A DNA stretch of 50,403 nt, from assembly GCA_900552105.1 (NCBI GenBank), contig URYH01000005.1:1-50403 (forward strand). Reading direction: 5' to 3'. The notes beneath the pieces were generated by a model, which made no database searches, had not been told where the DNA came from, and saw nothing but the letters and a program-made list of their open reading frames with translations. Shown in pieces: positions 7,780 through 14,506 of the stretch. The stretch's first letter is position 1. Every line of letters starts with the position of its first letter. Source of the DNA: an uncultured Eubacteriales bacterium (GTDB lineage: Bacteria > Bacillota > Clostridia > Christensenellales > UBA1242). Made by a program: the position numbers and the translations under genes.

Positions 7780-9171
7780 ATGGGAATTTTATTTTATGAT
7801 TTGTTTGGGAATAAGATAAAGAAGTTTTATGAACAAACAAAAGATGTTGTTTTGAATGGTGAATCAACTTTAAAAAAAGAACAAGAAACAAAAATATTCG
7901 AAATTTTAAAAAACCTTGACAGATATATGAATTATTGTCAAAGATTAAAACTTGATCTTGGAAGAATTTTGGATTGCAATAATTTGAAAGGCCAGGGGTT
8001 TTCAAAAGAACAGGTTGAAGATTTTTATCATGAGGACAAAGATTATATTAATGATGTTGATAATTATTGTTTGATGAATCTCAAAAAACGCGATTATATG
8101 TTTGGATATCCGGCGAACATGGAGGATCAATCATATGCAATTCAATATTTGAGAAATATTGAATCGCAAATGTATTTGATGAATAACTGTGGTGATCCAT
8201 ATCAACTTGGAAACTACGGAATGGACAGCAAAGAAATTGAAAAAAGGATCATCAATTTGTTTGCGCAAAATATTGGACTCACACCAAGAGACAACTACTG
8301 GGGTTATATCACAAGCGGTGGAACAGAAAGCAATTTTTGGGGGGTCAGAGAAGGTTTTAATGCTTTCCCTGAAGGAAAACTTTATTTTTCTGAAGACACG
8401 CATTATAGTGTTGAAAAGTTTGTCACCAACAATGAAAACAAAATTTATAATTATCAAAAGATTGAATCAAATCAAGATGGAACAATTTGTGTTGATAAAT
8501 TGATCAAGCAAATAAATGAAGATGTTATGAACGGAGTGCATGGTGTTATTCTTGTTTTGACATGGGGAACGACTTGCAAAGGTGCAGTTGATGATGTTAA
8601 AACAATAACAACCTATTTGCAAAATAATAATATTCCTTATTATTGCCACCTTGATGCGGCATTGTTTGGGGGCATCCCCAAAAATCAAATTAATAGTCCT
8701 TCCATACAAAATGTTAAAGAATTAAACATCGACTCAATTTCAGTAAGTCTGCATAAATACTTGGGTTCGGCAAGAGTAAATGGAATTTTGATTGCAATGG
8801 AAAGACAAAAAAGAAAGATGGTTGACTATATTGGTCAAGAGGATTCCACATTGCTGGGTTCGAGAGATTTCTTGCCTTTTTCAACATATCAAAGAGTTAA
8901 AGAAATATTATTAAGATCGCCTGAAACAAAATATTGTGAGAATGTAAAGTATTTTGAAAAAGCACTAATAGCAAATGGCATTGCTTATGAAAGAGATGAA
9001 AAAAGCAATATATTTGTTGTTCGAAAACCGAATGACGAAATATGCAAAAAATATCAACTTGCTACTTTCTCTGATAAAAATAATGTTGAACATGCACACA
9101 TCTTGATTTTCCCTTTCCATAAAAAGCATGTTATTGATGAATTAGTAAGTGAATTAAAAGGAGAAAAATAA
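7780..9171 (+). CDS. PLP-dependent group II decarboxylase, histidine-decarboxylase-like
   Basis: Aspartate-aminotransferase-fold enzyme of the group II decarboxylase family, closest by eye to bacterial PLP histidine decarboxylases. Visible motifs are SGGTES (179-184, phosphate binding), DTHYS (His about 208, stacking on PLP), HLDAA (Asp about 292, bound to the pyridine nitrogen) and SLHKYLGS (Lys326, Schiff base). It is 463 residues, about 85-95 longer than the 378-residue Morganella enzyme. The extra part is an N-terminal helical, lysine-rich region. The frame opens at a GTG at 7777, but GGAAGGGGG is best spaced for the ATG at 7780. The next gene starts 1 nt after its stop. Its substrate is not readable: histidine is the family default, while the Trp-centred neighbours raise tryptophan or another amino acid. 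Confidence 0.85.
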   Translation: MGILFYDLFGNKIKKFYEQTKDVVLNGESTLKKEQETKIFEILKNLDRYMNYCQRLKLDLGRILDCNNLKGQGFSKEQVEDFYHEDKDYINDVDNYCLMNLKKRDYMFGYPANMEDQSYAIQYLRNIESQMYLMNNCGDPYQLGNYGMDSKEIEKRIINLFAQNIGLTPRDNYWGYITSGGTESNFWGVREGFNAFPEGKLYFSEDTHYSVEKFVTNNENKIYNYQKIESNQDGTICVDKLIKQINEDVMNGVHGVILVLTWGTTCKGAVDDVKTITTYLQNNNIPYYCHLDAALFGGIPKNQINSPSIQNVKELNIDSISVSLHKYLGSARVNGILIAMERQKRKMVDYIGQEDSTLLGSRDFLPFSTYQRVKEILLRSPETKYCENVKYFEKALIANGIAYERDEKSNIFVVRKPNDEICKKYQLATFSDKNNVEHAHILIFPFHKKHVIDELVSELKGEK

Positions 9172-9172
9172 T

Positions 9173-10105
9173 ATGAAATCTGCTGCTTTGATAATTGATG
9201 TTTCAAGAAAAATTAATGCATTTGATTACATATCCAAAATTAAGCCATTGATGGACAATATGGATCATTATGATGTTGTTTATTGTTTGCTTAATGATTT
9301 GGCTGTTAATGATGCAAACTATCTTATTTATGACAAGAAGTCATTAATAAAAGACAATGTCCAAACTCTCATCAATTTGGGTCTTGATAAGAAGGTTGAA
9401 TATGTATTGCAATCTAAAATTGAAGGGCTTTTTGAACTTAGTAATGAGTTGTCAAAATACATTTATATTAGTAAGATCATCAAAAACGACTTTCTTAAAA
9501 CCAGCATTCAAAAGAACTCATTGAACGACATCAAATTGTCGACATTAATTAATGTCGCTAATATTTTTAGCTCAATTATTCTCTTGAATGTTAACGACCT
9601 TTATGAAACCAGAAATTTTGAGTCGCTGAGTGAACTTGTAAAAAAAGTGTTATTCAATTACAACGAGGCAAATGACAACAAACTCTTTTGGCCAAATATC
9701 ATGATCAACCAAGATATTTATTGTAATAATCTTAGTGCTGACGGAAACAGTTTTATTTCGGAAAAATTTGACAATGACATATCATTAGATTTGGTCGGTG
9801 AGGAATTGCAAGCCAAAATAAATGGAATATTTACCGATCCAAATCACATTAGAGTTCAAGATAAAGGCACAGTTGAGGGAAATCCATTGTTTGCTTTTGT
9901 TGATGCGATTTGTTCTGATGCAGATGTGAAAGAATTCTTCGGTTTGGATTCAATTGAGAAATTAAAGGATAATTATAGAGAAGGCGGAATTGGTGATTTC
10001 AAAATTAAAAAGATGTTGTATTCTGCATTCTTAAAAAAATTTGAATGTTGTTCAAGCAAAATTAATGCTGATGAAATTTATTCAAGGTTAAATGTGAAGA
10101 TATAG
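9173..10105 (+). CDS. Degenerate TrpRS paralogue lacking HIGH and KMSKS
   Basis: A 310-residue protein colinear with bacterial tryptophanyl-tRNA synthetases but catalytically stripped. Aligned by eye with the intact TrpRS at 11323, HIGH (16-19) is replaced by AFDY (16-19) and KMSKS by FISEK (194-198). Homology remains clear in DHYDVVYCLLNDLAV (31-45), in the stretch around YVLQSKIEGLFELS, and best of all in the C-terminal helical domain: FTDPNHIRVQDKGTVEGNPLF (220-240), then YREGGIGDFKIKK, the part that reads the tRNA anticodon in TrpRS. This suggests a non-catalytic tRNA-Trp-binding or dimer-partner protein. It begins 1 nt after the decarboxylase stop, behind AAAGGAG. It is not a fragment: the length is nearly complete and the frame unbroken. 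Confidence 0.8.
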   Translation: MKSAALIIDVSRKINAFDYISKIKPLMDNMDHYDVVYCLLNDLAVNDANYLIYDKKSLIKDNVQTLINLGLDKKVEYVLQSKIEGLFELSNELSKYIYISKIIKNDFLKTSIQKNSLNDIKLSTLINVANIFSSIILLNVNDLYETRNFESLSELVKKVLFNYNEANDNKLFWPNIMINQDIYCNNLSADGNSFISEKFDNDISLDLVGEELQAKINGIFTDPNHIRVQDKGTVEGNPLFAFVDAICSDADVKEFFGLDSIEKLKDNYREGGIGDFKIKKMLYSAFLKKFECCSSKINADEIYSRLNVKI

Positions 10106-10138
10106 AACAAATTTATGTTGAGGTGATGTGGAGATGTT

Positions 10139-11320
10139 ATGGAATCGTGTGAGAAAATAGTTTCTGATTTTGCTGAAAAAAATAATTGTTCGATTGATGA
10201 GGCGAAATCGCAAATTGATCTACTGATTAAAGAATCAAGGCAAACGAATTTGGGAATAAGTAATGCCATCAAATCAAATGGATATATAAGTTTCCCAAAT
10301 GGTTTGACGATTGGTAAATATGGAAAAAACGGAGAATTGAATAGCAAGTATTTATGCTACACTCCAAACATCAAAAAAATCATTGAAATGGACAAAAAAG
10401 ATGTCGCAATTGTTAGCGGTTTTGGTGCTACGAATTCTCCAACAATTGGCACATTGTCTATGATGATTAAATTGATTGAACTTCAAAAAAATACAGGTTT
10501 TTATACATATGTGATAATCAACGATTTGGGTTCAATAAACGCAAGAAGACTTGATCCTAAATATGTTATTAGACTTACTGATCATTTTAAAGATTTTTTG
10601 CTTAAGTTGGGGTTTGATGAAAAAAATGGCGAAATTCGCACACATAATGATTTGGACCATGCAAGGACTTTTTCTTTGGTGGCAAGCACAATAAAAATCA
10701 ATGATTTTTCAACAAATACTGAAGCAACTGATGACACCTATAACAGATTGAAATTGAGAGGGAATGATTTTTCTGCCATGATAGACCATGTTTACACAGC
10801 GACAGATGTTTTGCTCCCAATTTTAAAAGATAAAAAAAAGGGAATAATAGTTCCGTGTGGACTTGAAGAATTTTATCATGCTAATATTGGTGGTATTGCT
10901 TTGGAGAGAATGAAGAAGTCGGGCTTATATGATGACTTTATTCCAGAAGATGTTGAAATCGGGGCGTTATATAGCAAATTGATTGATGGCTTTTATCCCT
11001 ACTTTAAACAATCAAAAAGCATTGAAAATGCTTCATTGTATTTGGGAGATTCGAAAAAAATAATCAAAGATAAGATAATGAGTTGCCTTGACTGCAACGA
11101 ACGTGTTATAATTCAAATGATTGAGCAAGGGACTGATTGGACCGATGAAGAAAAAAAACTTGCACTTATGGCATTTGACAATAGATTAGAAAATAATGAT
11201 TTGTGGAAAAGTGTTAAGCAAAAATTTTGCGATTGGTTTATTTCTGTTAAAGATATTTGGGATTCATATAAAGAAAACGAAAAAACAAATTTAACAGATT
11301 TAATTTATAAGGAGAAATAA
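10139..11320 (+). CDS. Second TrpRS/TyrRS-like (class Ic) synthetase paralogue with altered signatures
   Basis: A 393-residue protein with about 85 N-terminal residues of unknown fold, then a class Ic aminoacyl-tRNA synthetase catalytic core. SGFGATNSPTIGT (93-105) occupies the HIGH region, with TIGT in place of HIGH. YTATDVLLP (219-227) and VPCGLEEFYHANI (238-250) correspond to the QAADILLP and GxDQ substrate motifs of TrpRS, and KQSKS (290-294) followed by IENASLYLGD corresponds to the KMSKS loop. It looks closer to the archaeal/eukaryotic TrpRS style than the other two. The preserved SKS loop suggests nucleotide binding may persist although the first histidines are gone. It might be an amino-acid activating ligase or a tRNA-dependent transferase. 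Start at 10139 follows GGAG. It lies 2 nt before trpS. Confidence 0.75.
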   Translation: MESCEKIVSDFAEKNNCSIDEAKSQIDLLIKESRQTNLGISNAIKSNGYISFPNGLTIGKYGKNGELNSKYLCYTPNIKKIIEMDKKDVAIVSGFGATNSPTIGTLSMMIKLIELQKNTGFYTYVIINDLGSINARRLDPKYVIRLTDHFKDFLLKLGFDEKNGEIRTHNDLDHARTFSLVASTIKINDFSTNTEATDDTYNRLKLRGNDFSAMIDHVYTATDVLLPILKDKKKGIIVPCGLEEFYHANIGGIALERMKKSGLYDDFIPEDVEIGALYSKLIDGFYPYFKQSKSIENASLYLGDSKKIIKDKIMSCLDCNERVIIQMIEQGTDWTDEEKKLALMAFDNRLENNDLWKSVKQKFCDWFISVKDIWDSYKENEKTNLTDLIYKEK

Positions 11321-11322
11321 TT

Positions 11323-12408
11323 ATGAAAAATATTATATTAACAGCCGACAGACCAACAGGCAAACTTCACATCGGACACTTTGTTGGTTCTTTGAGAGAA
11401 AGAGTTAGATTGCAAAATGAAACTGAGTACGATGATTTGTATGTTATGGTCGCTGATGCTCAAGCGTTGACAGATAACGCAAGTAATCCAACAAAAGTAA
11501 GAAATAATGTTGTTGAAGTTATGTTGGATTATCTTGCCGTTGGACTTGATCCAAAGAAAACAACTTTTTGCATTCAGTCCGAAATCACTGCTCTTCCAGA
11601 AATCACTGCTTATTTTATGAATCTCGTGACCCTTCCAAGATTGTTGAGAAATCCAACTGTTAAAAATGAAATTCATGCAAGAGGATTTGATAATTCAGGT
11701 GTGCCAGTTGGCTTTGCGAACTATCCAATCAGTCAAGCTGCAGACATTACTGCCTTTAAAGCGAATTTAATTCCAGTTGGCGAAGATCAAGAACCTATGC
11801 TTGAACAAACACGTGAAATTGTTAGAAGTTTTAACAGAACATATAACACTGATTGTCTTATTGAATGTAAGTCGGTTTTGGCAAGCAATGCATCGAGCAT
11901 GCGTCTTCCCGGAACAGACGGTGATGCAAAAATGAGTAAATCAATTGGAAATTGCATTTTCCTTGCTGACGAACCAGAGGTTATCAAGAAAAAAATTAAC
12001 TCGATAAAAACTTTCCCAAGACAAATTAGTGATCCGGGAATTATTGAGGGAAATGTGTTGTTTATTTACTTGGAAGCATTTTGTGAAGATAAACATTTCG
12101 AAATGTTCTATCCTGAGTTTAAAAACCTTTATGAACTAAAACTTGCTTATCAAAAAGGCGGAATTGGCGATGGAAAAATAAAATCTTTCTTGAATGATAT
12201 TATGCAATATGTGTTAAAGCCGATTAGAGAAAGAAGAAAAGAATACGAAAAGCAAATCCGTTACATTTTGGAAGTTTTGAAAGAGGGCACTGAAAAAGCT
12301 AATATGGTTGCAAATCAAACTTTGGGTGAAATCAAAAAGGCCATGTGCATTGATTATTTCGCCAATGACGAGTTTGCAAACGAACAAATAAAAAAATATA
12401 ACAACTAA
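11323..12408 (+). CDS. trpS: Tryptophanyl-tRNA synthetase
   Basis: Charges tRNA-Trp with tryptophan as a class Ic homodimer. At 361 residues it is intact: PTGKLHIGHFVGSL with HIGH at 16-19, SQAADITAFKANLIPVG (137-153), GEDQEP (153-158), and KMSKS at 203-207. The C-terminal helical anticodon-binding part includes YQKGGIGDGKIKSF. It resembles the streptococcal/clostridial TrpRS type that starts LTxDRPTGKLHIGH. The ATG follows AAGGAG. It is immediately followed, after a perfect palindrome, by a tRNA-Trp gene, its cognate substrate. Whether this is the cell's only trpS or a dedicated or resistance copy cannot be told from the window. Confidence 0.95.
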   Translation: MKNIILTADRPTGKLHIGHFVGSLRERVRLQNETEYDDLYVMVADAQALTDNASNPTKVRNNVVEVMLDYLAVGLDPKKTTFCIQSEITALPEITAYFMNLVTLPRLLRNPTVKNEIHARGFDNSGVPVGFANYPISQAADITAFKANLIPVGEDQEPMLEQTREIVRSFNRTYNTDCLIECKSVLASNASSMRLPGTDGDAKMSKSIGNCIFLADEPEVIKKKINSIKTFPRQISDPGIIEGNVLFIYLEAFCEDKHFEMFYPEFKNLYELKLAYQKGGIGDGKIKSFLNDIMQYVLKPIRERRKEYEKQIRYILEVLKEGTEKANMVANQTLGEIKKAMCIDYFANDEFANEQIKKYNN

Positions 12409-12426
12409 TAAATACCTTTAATTTTA

Positions 12427-12455
12427 TTGACAATATTAAATATTTATGCTAACTT
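12427..12455 (+). promoter_or_regulatory. Possible promoter for tRNA-Trp
   Basis: TTGACA (12427-12432), a 17-nt spacer, then TAACTT (12450-12455). The -35 box is perfect and the -10 weak. The -10 region lies inside the palindrome at 12441-12471, so a protein bound to the palindrome would block it. Confidence 0.4.
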
Positions 12456-12471
12456 AATATTAGCATAAATA
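12441..12471. promoter_or_regulatory. Perfect 12-bp inverted repeat directly 5' of tRNA-Trp
   Basis: TATTTATGCTAA (12441-12452), a 7-nt loop CTTAATA, then TTAGCATAAATA (12460-12471). Only one base separates it from the first tRNA nucleotide. It could be an operator or an RNA hairpin affecting 5' processing. It lacks a T-run, so it is not a standard terminator for trpS. Confidence 0.7.
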
Positions 12472-12472
12472 T

Positions 12473-12548
12473 AGGTGAGTAGCTCAATTGGTAGAGTGGC
12501 GGTCTCCAAAACCGTTTGTTGCGGGTTCAAGTCCTGTCTCACCTGCCA
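12473..12548 (+). tRNA. tRNA-Trp (anticodon CCA)
   Basis: A complete cloverleaf folds by hand: acceptor AGGTGAG/CTCACCT, D arm GCTC/GAGT, anticodon stem GCGGT/ACCGT with loop CTCCAAA (CCA reads UGG), T arm GCGGG/CCTGT with TTCAAGT, discriminator G73 and encoded CCA. G73 is the bacterial TrpRS identity base. It lies between trpS and a radical SAM gene and has its own terminator. Confidence 0.97.
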
Positions 12549-12586
12549 AAATCATAGATATATTGTTGTAGTCTATGATTTTTTTT
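12549..12586 (+). terminator. Intrinsic terminator after tRNA-Trp
   Basis: AAATCATAGA (12549-12558) pairs perfectly with TCTATGATTT (12572-12581) across a 13-nt loop, followed by a T-run to 12586. Confidence 0.85.
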
Positions 12587-12618
12587 ACAATTTGAATGTG
12601 CTTAACCGGGAGTTGAAA

Positions 12619-13665
12619 ATGTATAATATTGAAAATAGGTTGTTCATTCGTCAGGAAAAAAACGGAATTACCGTTTTTGATAATGTCTTGTGCCGATATA
12701 GATTTTTTGAATCTCTTAACATTGAGCAATTAGAACAATTTTCCTCCGTGGTTGAAGCAGATTATTTTTTGGAAAAACATAAAGAATTAATAAATAAAAA
12801 CATAATTTTCAATTCCCCGCTTAAAGTGAATTGGTTGATTGAAGAGTCTTGTAATTTGGATTGCATATATTGCTTTGCTAATGACAAATTAAACCATAAA
12901 ACAGCTAAAAAAGATGTGTTGGCAACTGCAAAGCATATTACGGATTTAAGTATTCTTTGTGTGGGATTAACTGGTGGTGAACCAACTTTGAACAAATTTT
13001 TGCCACAAATAATTGATATTTTTAATTCCAAATGTGGAATTTGCATTGACACAAATGGAACTATCCCATTTTCAACAGATTTGTTGAAGAAATTTAAATC
13101 TTCTAATGCGCTCATTCGAGTGACATTGGATGCAACTGATCCAAATTTATTGTTCTTTTTAAGGCCTGAGAAAGTTGGAATCAAAGACAGTTTGCAAAAA
13201 ATTGTCAATAATCTCGAATTGTTGAAACAATATGGAATAAATGTTTTGATAGAAACAGTAATCACACAAAAGAACATAGATAAATTAGAAGATGTTGCAA
13301 AAACTTTGATTATGCTTGGCATTGATAGATGGCATATGTATGGAGTCAATAATTGTGCAAAATGTCGTGACATCTTTGATTCATTAAAAGTTTCAAACGA
13401 TGAAATTCGAAGAGTGTATGAGTATTTAAACTTGCGATTTGGAAAAAATATTGACATATCTTTCACTTGCGATGAGAAAACCAACACCGCAAATGCTGTG
13501 GTTTTGATTGATAGTGAAGGGAACTGGTTTGTGGACACCATGACAAATGGAATAAAAAGAATTGGAATTGATTCCAAGCACCCGACTTTGAAAGAGTTAA
13601 ACGAAACTATTGATTGGAAACTGCATTGTTTTGGATATTTAAAAAGCAAAGAGGAAATTATTTAA
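12619..13665 (+). CDS. Radical SAM enzyme without a C-terminal SPASM domain
   Basis: A 348-residue protein with the canonical CxxxCxxC cluster motif in ESCNLDCIYCF (Cys78, Cys82, Cys85) and the SAM-binding GGEP at 119-122, then the usual radical SAM half-barrel (CIDTNGT, RVTLDATD). About 65 residues precede the core; the start RLFIRQEKNGITVFDN resembles N-terminal regions of peptide or metabolite maturases but no domain was assigned. The C-terminus has only scattered cysteines (CAKCRD, CDEK, LHCFGYL), not a standard SPASM set. The frame is open from 12475, but that would run through the tRNA. GGGAG before the ATG at 12619 fixes the start. It is downstream of the tRNA terminator, so readthrough or its own weak promoter must express it. 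Substrate unknown. Confidence 0.88.
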   Translation: MYNIENRLFIRQEKNGITVFDNVLCRYRFFESLNIEQLEQFSSVVEADYFLEKHKELINKNIIFNSPLKVNWLIEESCNLDCIYCFANDKLNHKTAKKDVLATAKHITDLSILCVGLTGGEPTLNKFLPQIIDIFNSKCGICIDTNGTIPFSTDLLKKFKSSNALIRVTLDATDPNLLFFLRPEKVGIKDSLQKIVNNLELLKQYGINVLIETVITQKNIDKLEDVAKTLIMLGIDRWHMYGVNNCAKCRDIFDSLKVSNDEIRRVYEYLNLRFGKNIDISFTCDEKTNTANAVVLIDSEGNWFVDTMTNGIKRIGIDSKHPTLKELNETIDWKLHCFGYLKSKEEII

Positions 13666-13708
13666 TTAAGGAATAATATTTTGATTTCTGGAAGTTTTTT
13701 GTGGACTT

Positions 13709-13859
13709 GAGTCCGCGAGCGAAGCGAGTGAGTTGTGAAACAACAAGTCGAGTCAAAAAAAACCACCATTACTGGTGGATTTTTTGGTGGCATATGCGAA
13801 AGAAGTTTCACGGTCCCGCTTCGTCACAAAAAAAACACCTTTCGGTGTTTCTTTTTTGG
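13709..13859. repeat. Direct repeat R4, copy A (tRNA-flank duplication)
   Basis: About 150 nt repeated almost identically at 13951-14103: it begins GAGTCCGCGAGCGAAGCGAG, has an ACCACCATTACTGGTGG-type hairpin in the middle and ends with the AAACACC TTTC GGTGTTT terminator hairpin. In copy B the tRNA-Glu gene follows this terminator; in copy A no tRNA is present. Confidence 0.8.
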
Positions 13860-13950
13860 ATTAAAATTTATACTTCCCGTGATAACTAGGAGAGAAGAGG
13901 CAAGCACACGCAGTGTATTTGCCAAGGCTCGACAAAGTTTCCATGGGTTA

Positions 13951-14103
13951 GAGTCCGCGAGCGAAGCGAGTGAGTTGCAAAGCAACAAAGTCGGAGCAAC
14001 AAAAAACACCATTACTAGTGGATTTTTTGGTGACATATGCGAAGGAAGTTTCACGGTCCCGCTTCGTCACAAAAAAAACACCTTTCGGTGTTTCTTTTTT
14101 GGT
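13951..14103. repeat. Direct repeat R4, copy B
   Basis: Second copy of the 150-nt unit, sharing both ends with copy A. The 91 nt between the copies (13860-13950) carry no supportable gene. Read on the minus strand this unit is the 3' flank of tRNA-Glu, so the pair looks like a duplicated tRNA flank. Confidence 0.8.
14071..14093 (-). terminator. Terminator of the tRNA-Met/tRNA-Glu unit
   Basis: On the minus strand AAACACC, GAAA loop, GGTGTTT, then a T-run of 5-8 bases, a few nt beyond the tRNA-Glu CCA end. The flanking A/T runs would let it act in both directions. Confidence 0.85.
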
Positions 14104-14174
14104 GACTCCGACGGGACTCGAACCCATGATACCGCCGTGAAAGGGCGGTGTCTTAACCACTTGACCACGGAGCC
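14100..14174 (-). tRNA. tRNA-Glu (anticodon TTC)
   Basis: Minus strand: acceptor GGCTCCG/CGGAGTC, anticodon stem CCGCC/GGCGG with loop CTTTCAC (TTC), T loop TTCGAGT, discriminator A73 and encoded CCA. It closely resembles Bacillus tRNA-Glu, including A73. Confidence 0.97.
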
Positions 14175-14190
14175 AAATATGAAGTTTTAT

Positions 14191-14267
14191 TGGTAGCGGC
14201 GGAAAGATTCGAACCTTCGACCTTGCGGGTATGAACCGCACGCTCTAGCCAACTGAGCTACGCCGCC
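14191..14267 (-). tRNA. Elongator tRNA-Met (anticodon CAT)
   Basis: Minus strand: acceptor GGCGGCG, anticodon stem TGCGG/CCGCA with loop TTCATAC, T loop TTCGAAT, encoded CCA. It resembles Bacillus elongator tRNA-Met rather than the CAT-anticodon Ile2 species. First gene of a two-tRNA unit with tRNA-Glu. Confidence 0.95.
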
Positions 14268-14286
14268 AAATCTAGCAAGCGGGGTT

Positions 14287-14315
14287 ATTATATCTTATAA
14301 AAGAGTGCTTGTCAA
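14287..14315 (-). promoter_or_regulatory. Promoter of tRNA-Met/tRNA-Glu
   Basis: Minus strand TTGACA (14315-14310), 17-nt spacer, TATAAT (14292-14287): a perfect consensus promoter 20 nt before tRNA-Met. Confidence 0.9.
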
Positions 14316-14356
14316 CAAATATTTTCAAACTTTTTTAATTTTTCGACAAAAACATA

Positions 14357-14385
14357 TTGACATAAATTTGCACATGTTGTAAAAT
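14357..14385 (+). promoter_or_regulatory. Promoter of initiator tRNA-Met
   Basis: TTGACA (14357-14362), 17-nt spacer, TAAAAT (14380-14385), 10 nt before the tRNA. Divergent from the tRNA-Met/Glu promoter. Confidence 0.9.
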
Positions 14386-14395
14386 GGCAACATAT

Positions 14396-14472
<77 letters not shown>

Positions 14473-14480
14473 AAACAAAG

Positions 14481-14506
14481 TGAAGTCGAAAGACTTCATT
14501 TTTTTT
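14481..14506 (+). terminator. Terminator of tRNA-fMet
   Basis: TGAAGTC, GAAA loop, GACTTCA, then eight T residues. Confidence 0.9.

Noticed and set aside
11323..12548. Reassignment of a codon by the extra TrpRS and tRNA-Trp
   Set aside because: The anticodon is CCA, not TCA, and TGA is a working stop in ybaB, dusB and pgk overlaps, so UGA-Trp decoding is not supported.
12475..12618. N-terminal extension of the radical SAM frame
   Set aside because: It would read through the tRNA-Trp gene and its terminator; the ATG at 12619 has a good binding site and the extension has no protein-like features.
12762..13649. Long minus-strand open frame of 295 codons opposite the radical SAM gene
   Set aside because: It is a shadow: the plus-strand frame carries the CxxxCxxC and GGEP motifs and the minus frame reads as low-complexity Phe/Ser/Ile without motifs or a start site.
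13735..14196. Plus-strand 153-codon frame across the tRNA flank repeats
   Set aside because: It crosses a tRNA gene and both R4 copies; the apparent internal repeat of the protein is only the DNA duplication.
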